Made by a program: the position numbers and the translations under genes
Part shown: positions 41,705 through 50,674 of the stretch, piece by piece
Numbering within the stretch: the stretch's first letter is position 1
Layout of the letters: each line of letters opens with the position of its first letter
The notes under the pieces: model-generated
What the model was told of the DNA's origin: nothing
Database searches by the model: none
What the model saw: the letters and a program-made list of their open reading frames with translations, nothing else
Source of the DNA: WLWS01 sp965243105
GTDB lineage: Bacteria; Pseudomonadota; Gammaproteobacteria; Eutrophobiales; Eutrophobiaceae
Length of the DNA: 64,000 nucleotides
Assembly (NCBI GenBank): GCA_965243105.1
Contig: CBDEUC010000003.1
Coordinates: 2,046,001 to 2,110,000, forward strand
Direction of reading: 5' to 3'

Positions 41705-43378
41705 CTAGTGCGCGCTTACCCTGGCAAGGGCCGCCAGCACCTTGCTGGTGTCAAAATGACGCCATCTTGCGGCCACATGCTGATCGGGTCTCAGCAGGTA
41801 GAATGTACCCGGTGTTGCATCATAGTGGCGGGCCAGCAAACCCCGGCTGTCGTTAATATCACCAGGCCGGTCTCCCACGCAAAGTACTTCAATGCTGATA
41901 TCGTTGTTGGACAGCTGGCTAAAATCGTCCTGTAGCTCCTCGTCATCTTTTCTGAAATACAAGCCAACAAAGCGCTCGCCTACCTGGTTCAGGAACCAGC
42001 ATTCTTTACCTGCAACACTCACAGGTGCATCCATGCATGGGCTGCCGGGACGCTGCTTGTCGGTAAAGGTATCCTCGTCATCCGTATTTAATGGCGAGTC
42101 ATCCAGGGTGCAGGGTCTTGAAAGTCGACCGGGATTGACGATGCCTCGAGCAAATTCAAAGTCCTGGGCAAGTTCCAGGGTGGCATCGCGAAATGCAAGG
42201 CTGACAGGACTTTTGGGCGTCATGAAGTCTGTACTACGGGACGAGTTAGTTATGTTTTCGTCGGCACCGTAAATACGTTCGTCGTCGTAACTGTCAATCA
42301 AGCGCGTGTCGGCCTTGCCGTTCAAAACAAGATCCAGTTTCCAGACCAGGTTATCAACGTCCTGCAACCCGCCGTTTGCACCGCGGGCACCAAATGGTGA
42401 TACCAGGTGAGCAGAGTCCCCTGCAAAGATTACCCTGCCATGCACGAATTTTTTCATACGCCTGCACTGAAAGGTATAAAGACTGACCCAGTCATATTCG
42501 AACTCGATATCCGGCCCGAGAAAAGCACGCACCTTGGCATCGATATTTTCCTCTTTCATGACTTCTTCCTTGTCGATGTCCCAGCCCATCTGGAAATCGA
42601 TCCGCCAGATATCGTCGGCCTGTTTATGGATCAGGGAGGTTTGTCCGGGGTTGAACGGAGGATCAAACCAGAATCGCCGTATAGCAGGAAAGTCAGCTTT
42701 CATTTTCACATCCGCAATAAGGAAGTGATCCTCGAAAATACGACCTTCAAAATCCAGGCCCATCATGTTGCGCACCGGGCTCTTGTGTCCATCGGCTGCA
42801 ATGAGGTAATCACCGCTGATCCGGTATTCGCCAGCGGGTGTTTTCACTACGGCGGTGACCTTGTCTTCAGCAGTCTCAATGGCGATCACTTCGTTTTGCC
42901 AGCGAATTTCCGTATCACTGTAATCGCCGGATAACTCGATGAGGTACTCTTCAGCGTAGAATTGCTGGAGGTTGATAAAAGCAGGGTACTTCTGCTCCTT
43001 GTCCATGAGCAGGTCAAAACTGTAGATTGGCTCGGGGTCTTCACCGAAATAAACCAGGCCCTGGTCCCAGACCACGCCTTTTTCCACCATGCGATCACCG
43101 GTGCCAATACGATCAAGTATTTCCAGCGTGCGCTTGGCCCAGCAAATCGCCCGCGACCCATCACTTACGCTATTGTATTTTTCCAGCACCACCGAGCGAA
43201 TACCGCGTTGCGCAAGGCTTATAGCGGTGGCCAGGCCGATGGGTCCGGCACCAACGATGACTACAGGGAAATGCAGTACTTCCCCGCTTTCTATTTCCCC
43301 GGGCGCAATGAAATCAAAAACCTGCCGCGCCTGCTTGGAGGTATTTTTTGCTTCGCCCAGTTCGCCATACTTCGCCAT
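41705..43378 (-). CDS. FAD-dependent aromatic hydroxylase of the MhpA / phenol hydroxylase-like group
   Basis: A 557-residue flavoprotein. The dinucleotide fold VVIVGAGPIGLATAISLAQR begins near residue 40, followed by SRAICWAKRTLEILDRIG, a YLIAADGHKSPVR DG-motif and the FAD motif VIFAGDSAHLVSPFGARGAN. The C-terminal thioredoxin-like domain ends with LLRPDQHVAARWR, as in 3-(3-hydroxyphenyl)propionate hydroxylases and relatives. It would hydroxylate a phenolic ring with NAD(P)H and O2. It is divergent from an aromatic amino acid decarboxylase gene across a 149-base gap and lies near the tyrosine pathway, so a tyrosine-derived phenol is a reasonable but untested substrate. Confidence 0.82.
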   Translation of the reverse strand: MAKYGELGEAKNTSKQARQVFDFIAPGEIESGEVLHFPVVIVGAGPIGLATAISLAQRGIRSVVLEKYNSVSDGSRAICWAKRTLEILDRIGTGDRMVEKGVVWDQGLVYFGEDPEPIYSFDLLMDKEQKYPAFINLQQFYAEEYLIELSGDYSDTEIRWQNEVIAIETAEDKVTAVVKTPAGEYRISGDYLIAADGHKSPVRNMMGLDFEGRIFEDHFLIADVKMKADFPAIRRFWFDPPFNPGQTSLIHKQADDIWRIDFQMGWDIDKEEVMKEENIDAKVRAFLGPDIEFEYDWVSLYTFQCRRMKKFVHGRVIFAGDSAHLVSPFGARGANGGLQDVDNLVWKLDLVLNGKADTRLIDSYDDERIYGADENITNSSRSTDFMTPKSPVSLAFRDATLELAQDFEFARGIVNPGRLSRPCTLDDSPLNTDDEDTFTDKQRPGSPCMDAPVSVAGKECWFLNQVGERFVGLYFRKDDEELQDDFSQLSNNDISIEVLCVGDRPGDINDSRGLLARHYDATPGTFYLLRPDQHVAARWRHFDTSKVLAALARVSAH

Positions 43379-43527
43379 TATGTCTTCATACGCAGGTTAT
43401 CGAGGTGAAATGACAGCATACACGCGTCAGTCAATATTTCCGTCCCCAGATTTAGGGACAGATGAATATCTTGCCTGTCCGCAGACATTTAAGTACTGTA
43501 TTTTGCCTCGACAAAAGGGTGAAAATC

Positions 43528-44958
43528 ATGGGCGATAAAGAAAATTATCATATGGATCTCGAGGAGTTTCGCAAGAATGGCTACGCTGCCATCGACTGGG
43601 TGGTAGATTACCTGGAAAACGTGGAGACCTATCCCGTGTTATCCCAGGTAGCCCCTGGTGATATTCGAGCGAAATTGCCGGAATCCGCTCCCACAAAGGG
43701 TGAGAGCTTTGAAAGCATGTTGAAGGACGTCAACGATATCGTCATGCCGGGCATCACCCACTGGCAATCGCCAAACTTCTTTGCCTATTTCCCGGGTAAC
43801 AGCTCCGCACCTGCCATCCTGGGTGAAATCCTCTCTGCTGGACTCAGCGTGCAGGGCATGCTCTGGGCTACCAGCCCGGCATGCACCGAGGTGGAAACCC
43901 ATATTATGGACTGGCTGGTAAAGATGCTGGACCTGCCGGAGAAATTTCTTTCACACACGCAAGGCGGAGGCGTGATACAGCATTCCGCCTCGGATGCCAC
44001 GCTCTGTGCGTTGCTCGCTGCGAGGGAGAAAGTGAGTGACGTTAACAAGGTGGGTGGTACAGGCAAGCTCATTGCCTACACCTCGGCGCAGGCGCACTCT
44101 TCAATTGAAAAGGCCTGCATGATTTCCGGAATAGGAACCGAAAACCTGCGTCTCGTTGAAGTAGACGAGATGTATCGCATGAAACCGGAGGCACTGGATG
44201 CGCAGATCCAGGTGGATATTGATGCCGGCTTGACGCCTTTCTTTGTTTGCACTTGCGTTGGTACGACTTCATCACTCGCGCTTGACCCGGTTGCTGACAT
44301 GGCGGCGGTAACAAGAAAGCACAATCTCTGGCTCCACGTGGACGCGGCCATGGCCGGCCCTGCGGCAATATGTCCCGAGTTTCGCTTCATCAATGATGGG
44401 GTAGAGGATGCAGACAGCTACACCTTCAATCCACACAAGTGGATGTTTACCAACTTCGATTGTAATGCTTTTTTTGTTGCTGACAGGGCTGCGCTGATTA
44501 ATGCGCTGAGCATATTGCCGGAATACCTCAAGAACGAGGCAACAAACGCGGGCGCAGTGTTTGATTACCGTGACTGGCATATTCCACTGGGCAGACGCTT
44601 TCGTGCTTTGAAGCTATGGTTTGTAATCAGGCACTATGGTGTAGAGGGCCTGCAGCATCATATACGTAACCATGTGGCCATGGCGCAGGCGTTTAAAAAC
44701 TGGATTGTTGAAAGCGATGATTTTGAGCTCGTGGTCGATAACCCGCTCAATACCATCTGCTTTCGTCATAAAGGTGGTGATGAATTGACCGAGCAAATCA
44801 TGCAGGACGTGAATGCATCGGGAAAGGCTTACCTGACTCACACGAAGCTTGATGGGAAGTACACGATTCGTTTTGCCGTGGGACAAACACGCACGGAAAT
44901 GAGACACGTGGAGAGTGCTTGGGATTTGATCCAGGAAGCAGCGAGATCAGCTCGTTAA
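43528..44958 (+). CDS. PLP-dependent aromatic L-amino acid decarboxylase (group II)
   Basis: A 476-residue decarboxylase. Family motifs are SPNFFAYFPGNSSAPAILGE, GGGVIQHSASDATLCALLAA, the cofactor segment WLHVDAAMAGPAAICPEFR and the lysine motif FNPHKWMFTNFDCNAFFV. It should convert tyrosine, tryptophan or DOPA to the amine. The frame is open from 43462, but the start chosen is ATG 43528 with AGGGTG upstream, because residues before it are not family-like; ATG 43552 is an alternative. Substrate choice cannot be read from the sequence. Its place next to a MarR gene and hpd suggests a role in tyrosine metabolism. Confidence 0.9.
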   Translation: MGDKENYHMDLEEFRKNGYAAIDWVVDYLENVETYPVLSQVAPGDIRAKLPESAPTKGESFESMLKDVNDIVMPGITHWQSPNFFAYFPGNSSAPAILGEILSAGLSVQGMLWATSPACTEVETHIMDWLVKMLDLPEKFLSHTQGGGVIQHSASDATLCALLAAREKVSDVNKVGGTGKLIAYTSAQAHSSIEKACMISGIGTENLRLVEVDEMYRMKPEALDAQIQVDIDAGLTPFFVCTCVGTTSSLALDPVADMAAVTRKHNLWLHVDAAMAGPAAICPEFRFINDGVEDADSYTFNPHKWMFTNFDCNAFFVADRAALINALSILPEYLKNEATNAGAVFDYRDWHIPLGRRFRALKLWFVIRHYGVEGLQHHIRNHVAMAQAFKNWIVESDDFELVVDNPLNTICFRHKGGDELTEQIMQDVNASGKAYLTHTKLDGKYTIRFAVGQTRTEMRHVESAWDLIQEAARSAR

Positions 44959-44970
44959 AAACGATAAAGC

Positions 44971-45045
44971 CTGGAACCTGGATAAGTACACGTCACGCGG
45001 GGGGAAGTGAAGAGGGGTGGTGAGCGCTTTCCTATCCAGCTCCAG
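44971..45045. repeat. Imperfect inverted repeat after the decarboxylase gene
   Basis: CTGGAACCTGGATA at 44971-44984 can pair with TATCCAGCTCCAG at 45033-45045 with one or two irregularities, around a 48-base G-rich loop. It lies between convergent genes and could be a terminator-like structure or a decayed palindromic element. There is no T-run. Confidence 0.35.
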
Positions 45046-45114
45046 ATTGCAGACCATTATGTGGTGGCTTTGTTACATTCCCTTGACGGCGGCATTACCA
45101 TAATAAGAATTAAA

Positions 45115-45567
45115 TCACTCCAGGCTGTCCGCCTTATCCTGCAGCCTGCCAAGCAAGCCAGATAGTTGATCTTTTTCTGCGGCGGTGAGACCGCTTAGCA
45201 GCATACCCTCAAAGCGCTCTGCCACAGGCCTTACTTCGCAATAGACTGCGTGTCCCGTTTTCGACAGGCGAAGTATGGATCGTCGTCGGTCCTCCTTGTC
45301 GAATTCCCGTACCAGCAGGTGGCGACCAAGCAGTTTTGCTACGGAGCGGGAGACCACCGATTTCTCTATGCGCGTACGCTGGCACACATCGTCAGCTGCG
45401 CTGTCGGGGTATTCAGCCAACACCGCCATGATGCGCCACTCGGGCATGCTGATGCCGAACTTGTCCTGGTAAGTGGCTGCAATTCGACTACTCACGGTAT
45501 TCGAAAGCAGTGACAAGCGGTATGGAAGAAAATCTTCTAATATCAGTGGCTTATCTTCTTTATTCAT
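45115..45567 (-). CDS. MarR-family transcriptional regulator, probable repressor of hpd
   Basis: A 150-residue winged helix-turn-helix protein. The N-terminal dimerisation segment is EDFLPYRLSLLSNTVSSRIA. The recognition helix region is RTRIEKSVVSRSVAKLLGRH and the wing contains DKEDRRRSILRLS. It is divergent from hpd across a 121-base region containing two palindromes with the half-site TAGTTG, so it likely represses hpd and itself. A paralog (56127-56594) shares long stretches including FLPYRLS, VSS, EWR.MAVL and EDRRRSIL. The inducer is likely a tyrosine-pathway intermediate, by inference. Confidence 0.85.
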   Translation of the reverse strand: MNKEDKPLILEDFLPYRLSLLSNTVSSRIAATYQDKFGISMPEWRIMAVLAEYPDSAADDVCQRTRIEKSVVSRSVAKLLGRHLLVREFDKEDRRRSILRLSKTGHAVYCEVRPVAERFEGMLLSGLTAAEKDQLSGLLGRLQDKADSLE

Positions 45568-45585
45568 GGTCAGGCCCTGTGCTGG

Positions 45586-45614
45586 TTGACAATAGTTGCA
45601 ATGACAACTAATAT
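45586..45614 (+). promoter_or_regulatory. Sigma-70 promoter of hpd
   Basis: TTGACA at 45586-45591 (perfect consensus) and TAATAT at 45609-45614 are separated by exactly 17 bases. The expected transcription start is near 45621, leaving a leader of about 68 bases before the hpd ATG. The spacer is filled by an operator-like palindrome. Confidence 0.75.
45593..45610. promoter_or_regulatory. MarR operator 1 within the hpd promoter spacer
   Basis: The 18-base palindrome TAGTTGCAATGACAACTA (TAGTTG-N6-CAACTA) begins one base after the -35 box and overlaps the first two bases of the -10 box. Binding would block RNA polymerase directly. Confidence 0.65.
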
Positions 45615-45642
45615 TTATTTAGTTGTATTAGCAACTAAATAA
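45615..45642. promoter_or_regulatory. MarR operator 2 between hpd and its divergent regulator
   Basis: A perfect inverted repeat with 11-base arms (45615-45625 and 45632-45642) around a 6-base spacer. The core TAGTTGTATTAGCAACTA at 45620-45637 has the same TAGTTG-N6-CAACTA form as operator 1. The two centres are 27 bases apart. It covers the expected hpd start site and could also control the MarR gene. Confidence 0.7.
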
Positions 45643-45688
45643 TAACCCATGCCGTTCGTAACAACAGCACTAAATTTGGAGTTAAATA

Positions 45689-46765
45689 ATGGCCGATCTT
45701 TTTGACAATCCCATGGGACTGGATGGATTTGAGTTTGTTGAATTTGCATCACCGAGGCCCGGTGTTCTTGAACCCCTGTTTGAACTGATGGGCTTTACCC
45801 ATGTTGCCAGGCATCGCTCCAAGGATGTCAATCTTTACCGGCAGGGAGACATCAACTTCATCATTAATAATGAGAAAAAAAATTACACTGCCTACTTTAC
45901 CGAGGAACATGGTCCCTGTGCCTGTGGCATGGCGTTCAGGGTAAAGGATGCCCATCATGCCTATAACAGGGCGCTGGAACTGGGCGCGCAGCCCATCGAC
46001 ATTCCAGTGGGGCCCATGGAATTAAGATTACCGGCAATAAAAGGAATTGGCGGTGCACCGCTATACCTCATCGATCGCTACCAGCAAGGTGCTTCTATTT
46101 ATGATATTGATTTTGAATATCTCGAAGGCGTCGAAAAAAATCCGCAGGGCTTTGGCTTCAAGCATATCGATCACCTGACGCATAATGTGTATCGCGGCCG
46201 CATGGACTACTGGGCTAACTTTTATGAAAAGATTTTTAATTTTCGCGAGCTGCGTTACTTCGACATCAAGGGCGAATATACCGGTCTCACTTCAAAGGCC
46301 ATGACCGCGCCGGATGGTCGCATTCGAATACCACTCAACGAAGAGTCGTCCCAGGGTGTGGGGCAAATTGAAGAATTCCTGATGGCCTATAACGGCGAGG
46401 GAATCCAGCATATTGCCCTTGCCACTGACGATCTCATAGCCAGCTGGGACAAGTTGAAAGAAAGCGGCATTTTCTTCATGACACCGCCACCGGCTGCATA
46501 TTATGAAATGCTGGAGGAGCGATTACCCGGGCATGGAGAACCCGTGGAGGAATTGAAAAAGCGCGGTATCCTCGTGGATGGCTCCACCGATGGCGAAGAA
46601 CCACGATTGCTCCTGCAAATATTCTCTGAAACCGTGATTGGCCCGGTGTTTTTTGAATTTATCCAGCGCAAGCAGGATGAAGGCTTTGGCGAAGGTAATT
46701 TCAAGGCTCTGTTTGAATCCATCGAGAGAGACCAGGTACAGCGGGGGGTTGTGCAGGCAGTCTGA
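45689..46765 (+). CDS. hpd: 4-hydroxyphenylpyruvate dioxygenase
   Basis: A 358-residue enzyme of typical length that converts 4-hydroxyphenylpyruvate and O2 to homogentisate and CO2. The iron ligands fit His162 (HIDHLTHNV), His241 (GIQHIALATDD) and Glu323 (FFEFIQRKQ). The N-terminal vicinal-oxygen-chelate domain begins GFEFVEFASP. It starts at ATG 45689 with GGAG upstream, about 68 bases from a consensus promoter. It is the entry enzyme of the homogentisate pathway whose later steps are at 53-56 kb. Also called hppD. Confidence 0.97.
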   Translation: MADLFDNPMGLDGFEFVEFASPRPGVLEPLFELMGFTHVARHRSKDVNLYRQGDINFIINNEKKNYTAYFTEEHGPCACGMAFRVKDAHHAYNRALELGAQPIDIPVGPMELRLPAIKGIGGAPLYLIDRYQQGASIYDIDFEYLEGVEKNPQGFGFKHIDHLTHNVYRGRMDYWANFYEKIFNFRELRYFDIKGEYTGLTSKAMTAPDGRIRIPLNEESSQGVGQIEEFLMAYNGEGIQHIALATDDLIASWDKLKESGIFFMTPPPAAYYEMLEERLPGHGEPVEELKKRGILVDGSTDGEEPRLLLQIFSETVIGPVFFEFIQRKQDEGFGEGNFKALFESIERDQVQRGVVQAV

Positions 46766-46809
46766 TCCAGCGGTTCATTCCCGTTCCGGGGGATCCTTAC
46801 TGAAGCAGG

Positions 46810-46838
46810 ATGCCAAATTTTCCTACTCTGGATACAAT
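46810..46838 (+). promoter_or_regulatory. Candidate sigma-70 promoter for the acetyltransferase operon
   Basis: ATGCCA at 46810-46815 (4 of 6 consensus) and TACAAT at 46833-46838 (5 of 6) are spaced by 17 bases, 67 bases upstream of the acetyltransferase ATG. This suggests the acetyltransferase and following genes are not driven only from hpd. Confidence 0.5.
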
Positions 46839-46905
46839 TAGCGCACGAGCAAGAAGCTGTTTCCTGATAATGGCTTCCTGAGCAAAGCGATACCAGGGTA
46901 AATCA

Positions 46906-47445
46906 ATGCCGCTAAGCCTAGAAGTTACAATAACAAGCGATCGTCTCCTGTTGCGCCCCGTGGAAAAGGACGATCTCGACGACCTCGCCCTGGTAAACGG
47001 GGACGAAGAAGTCACGCGCTACTTACCCTATGAAACCTGGCGCTCAAGGCAGGACGCCGAAGCATGGTATGACAAGGTCATGGGTCTTGTGAGCCAGGGC
47101 AAAACGCTCCAGCTAGTCGTCGTCATGCAGGAAAACCACAGGGTCATTGGTAGCTGTCTTCTTTTTAACTATGACGAGTCATCGGGCGTCGCAGAATTAG
47201 GCTATGTCACCGGTCGCGAATTCTGGAGACAGGGGCTCACGGAAGAGGCACTTCGTATGTTGATCGCGTTTGGTTTTGACAAGATCAAGCTACGAAGATT
47301 ATGCGCGGTTGTTGAGACGGATAACCGGGCATCCATGTCGCTTCTTAGCAAGCTGGGTTTTTCCAGTGAAGGCAAGGCCAGCCCCGAGCCTGGAGATAAC
47401 ATTGAGCTCATGAAATTCGGCCTGCTTCGACAGGAATGGTGCTGA
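46906..47445 (+). CDS. GNAT N-acetyltransferase (RimJ/RimL-like)
   Basis: A 179-residue GNAT protein. The opening TSDRLLLRPVEKDDLDDLALV is typical of RimJ/RimL relatives. The acetyl-CoA motif lies at GYVTGREFWRQGLTEEALRM, followed by a C-terminal VVETDNRASMSLLSKLGF. Ribosomal protein, peptide or antibiotic amino groups are possible acceptors; none can be chosen from sequence. It opens a plus-strand run of four genes with short gaps or overlaps. Confidence 0.85.
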   Translation: MPLSLEVTITSDRLLLRPVEKDDLDDLALVNGDEEVTRYLPYETWRSRQDAEAWYDKVMGLVSQGKTLQLVVVMQENHRVIGSCLLFNYDESSGVAELGYVTGREFWRQGLTEEALRMLIAFGFDKIKLRRLCAVVETDNRASMSLLSKLGFSSEGKASPEPGDNIELMKFGLLRQEWC

Positions 47446-47457
47446 GAAACATTTGTC

Positions 47458-48453
47458 ATGAACAGGGTTCCGCAACTGGATGATATCAGGGAAGCTGCTA
47501 ACCGAATTACAGGCGCTGTTCATCGCACACCGGTTCTTACCTGCCAGGCACTGGATGAGAAGTGCTCCGCCAGGCTGTTTTTCAAATGCGAGAACCTGCA
47601 AAAGGTCGGTGCTTTCAAGGCACGTGGTGCCACCAATGCCACCCTTGGACTGGATGATGCTTCCCTCCAGAAAGGCGTAGCAACCCATTCTTCCGGAAAT
47701 CATGCAGCGGCGCTTTCCTATGCTGCGGGCCTGAAAGGAATCCCGGCCTATATCGTCATGCCGGAAAATGCACCGCGGGTAAAAGTGGAGGCGGTGCGAT
47801 CCTACGGGGGCCACATCACCTTTTGTGAACCCACCCTGCAGGCCAGGGAGTCCGGTCTTGAAAGTATTGTAGCCACGACCGGTGCCAACGTGATCCATCC
47901 CTATAATGATTATCGTGTTATTACAGGCCAGGCCACCGCAGCGTTTGAACTGCTTCATGACGTGGAAAACCTCGATGTGATCCTGGCTCCTGTTGGTGGC
48001 GGAGGATTACTCAGCGGTACCGCGCTAAGTACGGCGTACCTTTCGCCTTCGACCAGGGTCATTGCCTGTGAACCGGCCGGGGCGGACGATGCCTTTCGTT
48101 CCTTTAAAAAGGGGGAAATAGTCCCCTCGGTCAAGCCGAATACCATCGCGGATGGCCTGCTCACATCACTGGGTGACCTGACTTTTCCCATTATCCAGGA
48201 ATACGTGGATGATATCGTGACTGTCAGCGAAAAAGGTATTGTCCAGGCAACACGTATGATCATGGAAAGAATGAAATGTGTCGTTGAACCCTCGGCGGCG
48301 GTGACGCTGGCTGCTATTCTTGAAGGAAAGATTGATGTCGCGGGCAAGAACGTCGGCCTGGTCCTGTCCGGGGGTAATATAGAGCTGGAAAAATTCCTGC
48401 AGCAGGCCGAATCAATAGAGGCCAATTCAACAGGGGCAGGATCAAGTGTCTGA
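47458..48453 (+). CDS. PLP-dependent threonine/serine dehydratase or serine racemase-like enzyme
   Basis: A 331-residue fold-type II PLP enzyme. The lysine motif is KVGAFKARGATNA. It also has SSGNHAAALSYAA and the phosphate-binding loop VGGGGLLSGTALS. The length matches catabolic threonine ammonia-lyase (without regulatory domain) and serine racemase. The reaction would be deamination of threonine or serine, or racemisation. It starts 12 bases after the acetyltransferase stop, and its 3' end overlaps the OsmC-like gene by 8 bases. Confidence 0.85.
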   Translation: MNRVPQLDDIREAANRITGAVHRTPVLTCQALDEKCSARLFFKCENLQKVGAFKARGATNATLGLDDASLQKGVATHSSGNHAAALSYAAGLKGIPAYIVMPENAPRVKVEAVRSYGGHITFCEPTLQARESGLESIVATTGANVIHPYNDYRVITGQATAAFELLHDVENLDVILAPVGGGGLLSGTALSTAYLSPSTRVIACEPAGADDAFRSFKKGEIVPSVKPNTIADGLLTSLGDLTFPIIQEYVDDIVTVSEKGIVQATRMIMERMKCVVEPSAAVTLAAILEGKIDVAGKNVGLVLSGGNIELEKFLQQAESIEANSTGAGSSV

Positions 48454-48910
48454 ATATACCGCATGTGTAAAGTGGCAAAGAGGAGAACAGGATTTCACTG
48501 ACAACAGTTACAGCCGTGGCCATGAATGGATATTTGATGGTGGTCTCAGCGTGCCTGCCTCATCATCTCCCCATGTTGTGCCCTTGCCAATGTCAGTGGA
48601 ATATAACGTGGACCCGGAGGAAGCTTACGTTGCGGCCCTTTCCAGTTGCCACATGCTGTTTTTTCTTTCCATCAGTGCTGCACGGGGCTTCACCGTGGAT
48701 CAATATGTCGATAACCCCAGGGGTATCATGGAAAAAGATAGTTCCAACAGGGTCAGCGTTACGCGTGTCGAGCTTTGTCCTGAAACTGATTTCTCTGGCG
48801 AGGAACCTACAGGGGATGTCATTCATGAAATGCATGAACTGGCACATAAAAAGTGTTTCCTGGCCAATTCAGTCAGGTCGGAAATATCCATCAAGCTTGT
48901 TAAGGACTGA
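48446..48910 (+). CDS. OsmC-family peroxidase
   Basis: A 154-residue OsmC/Ohr-like protein. The two redox cysteines are in SSCHMLFFLS and KKCFLANS. Family features include the N-terminal DNSYSRGHEWIFDGG and DPEEAYVAALSSC. It should reduce organic hydroperoxides using thiols. The GTG start at 48446 overlaps the previous gene by 8 bases, with GGGGCAGG upstream; the tight packing suggests coupled translation. Confidence 0.88.
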   Translation: MSEYTACVKWQRGEQDFTDNSYSRGHEWIFDGGLSVPASSSPHVVPLPMSVEYNVDPEEAYVAALSSCHMLFFLSISAARGFTVDQYVDNPRGIMEKDSSNRVSVTRVELCPETDFSGEEPTGDVIHEMHELAHKKCFLANSVRSEISIKLVKD

Positions 48911-48913
48911 AGC

Positions 48914-49729
48914 ATGCCGATCCTGAATTCGGGGCGGATCAAGATTGATTACCTGGATGCCGGTCGAGGTCCCGTCGTCGTGCTGGTGCACAGCGCAGCC
49001 AGCAACTATAAACAATGGCGAAAACTGGTCGATGATTATCAGCACCGTTTTCGTTTCCTGGCGGTTAATCTTTATGGTTATGGAGACACCACTCCCTGGC
49101 CGGGCTCAAAGGTTCAGTCCATGGAGGACCAGGTAAAGCTGGTTTCGAGTATTTGCCACCTCGTTGACGAACCGGTATTCCTCGTGGGTCATTCCTTTGG
49201 TGCGTCAGTGGCGGCATGGACTGCGAGGGAACTTCGCGAAAAAATAAAAGCCCTGGTTCTACTGGAAGCCAACCCGTTTCCCTTGCTTGAAAAGGAAAAC
49301 AACCGGGGTGGCTACGATGAAATCCTGCTGTTAAGGGAAATCATCAAGAGTGAAGGTGATAACGGAAACTGGGACATCGTTGCCGAGTACTTTGTCAATT
49401 ACTGGCTGGGTGATGGTATGTGGAACAAGCTACCGCCTGATCGAAGAGAGGTGTTTACCGCCGCATTACCAAATAATTACCACGAGTGGGATTCCATCAT
49501 GGGTCTACCGGCGAATGACAGCAGCTGGCTCAGTATCGACGCCAACACCCTGTTTGTTCGAGCGCGCCAGACCGTAAATTCAATTACCGGGATTTACGAG
49601 GTGTTTCAGCAAATGTGTCCGCACTGGGAATTTCTCGTGGTTGAGGAAGGTGGCCACATGGCCCCTGTGACACATCCGGATGCGATTAATCCGCACATCA
49701 TTGACTTCCTGGATCAAAATCGTAGCTAG
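48914..49729 (+). CDS. Alpha/beta hydrolase
   Basis: A 271-residue alpha/beta hydrolase. The nucleophile elbow GHSFGASVAAW is followed by a cap region and a C-terminal histidine motif EEGGHMAPVTHPD. The oxyanion region VHSAASNYKQW near residue 25 is also family-like. The substrate is unknown. It begins 3 bases after the OsmC-like stop. Its stop codon overlaps the stop of the convergent transporter gene in a shared CTAG. Confidence 0.82.
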   Translation: MPILNSGRIKIDYLDAGRGPVVVLVHSAASNYKQWRKLVDDYQHRFRFLAVNLYGYGDTTPWPGSKVQSMEDQVKLVSSICHLVDEPVFLVGHSFGASVAAWTARELREKIKALVLLEANPFPLLEKENNRGGYDEILLLREIIKSEGDNGNWDIVAEYFVNYWLGDGMWNKLPPDRREVFTAALPNNYHEWDSIMGLPANDSSWLSIDANTLFVRARQTVNSITGIYEVFQQMCPHWEFLVVEEGGHMAPVTHPDAINPHIIDFLDQNRS

Positions 49730-50619
49730 TCAGCCGTGGCAGGTTTATAAAGAACAATATAGTTACCCACCAGGATCAGCACAAACCCTGCGATAGCAAC
49801 AAGTGTCCACTGGTAGTTTTCAAATATCGTGGAAATACCGAGGGCCACAACCGGGAACAACACGGCCGCGTAGGCGGCCTTGTCTGCACCGATTCTACCC
49901 ACCAGTGTCAGGTAGCTGCCAAAGGCGATTATGGTTCCAAAGAAACTGAGATAAGCCAGCGAAATACTGTAGGCCCAGGCCGGGTCGTAATTAAACTCGG
50001 AACCCTGGATAAGTGCGTAAGTGAGCATGATAAGGGAGCCGTATGTCATTCCCCAGGCATTGGTCTGGATGATGGGCAGGTCATTTTTCTGGTTGCGTGC
50101 TGAGAGCAGGTTGCCAAGCGACGCCGAGAAGGTTGCAACAAGGCAATACCATAGCCCGGTCAAGCTGGATTTATCATTTTCAATTACGCTGACTTCAGAC
50201 CAGAACACCGAAGCGATCCCGACAATACCGATCAGTGAGCCAATGACCGTGCGAATCTCAACCCGCTGCCCCATGAAGATCGCGCCATTAACAATATTCA
50301 TCAGGATTACCGTGGAGAACAACAGGGCGACGACACCAGAAGTTAACAGGCCAGTGGCCCAGTAGAAAATCAGGTAGTTAATGCAGTACAGGCAGAGCCC
50401 CTGCAAAAACATGAACAGGTGTTCGCGGGGAGAAAATCGCAGGCTTCGTTTTGTAAGAATACAAAATATAAAAAGAATGATTGCCGCTGCCACGAAGCGA
50501 TACACCAGTGAAACTTCCGGCGCCACGACTCCAAGCTGGAACTTGATAGCAAACCAGGTGGTACCCCAGATCAGAACCGAGCTGAGGTACAGGGAAGCGG
50601 AATGCATAAGAATATTCAT
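49726..50619 (-). CDS. EamA-family (DMT) transporter, probable metabolite exporter
   Basis: A 297-residue protein with about ten membrane helices in two EamA repeats. The first repeat opens SVLIWGTTWFAIKFQLGVVAPEVS; the second starts near SLTGLWYCLVATFSASLGNLL. DMT carriers of this type export amino acids or related metabolites. It lies 55 bases downstream of scoB and may belong to the same unit. The cargo is unknown. Confidence 0.85.
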   Translation of the reverse strand: MNILMHSASLYLSSVLIWGTTWFAIKFQLGVVAPEVSLVYRFVAAAIILFIFCILTKRSLRFSPREHLFMFLQGLCLYCINYLIFYWATGLLTSGVVALLFSTVILMNIVNGAIFMGQRVEIRTVIGSLIGIVGIASVFWSEVSVIENDKSSLTGLWYCLVATFSASLGNLLSARNQKNDLPIIQTNAWGMTYGSLIMLTYALIQGSEFNYDPAWAYSISLAYLSFFGTIIAFGSYLTLVGRIGADKAAYAAVLFPVVALGISTIFENYQWTLVAIAGFVLILVGNYIVLYKPATAD

Positions 50620-50674
50620 AGCGACGGGCCTGGCTTTTTAACACGGCGCAGCGAGAAACTGCGCCCTTCCTGGT

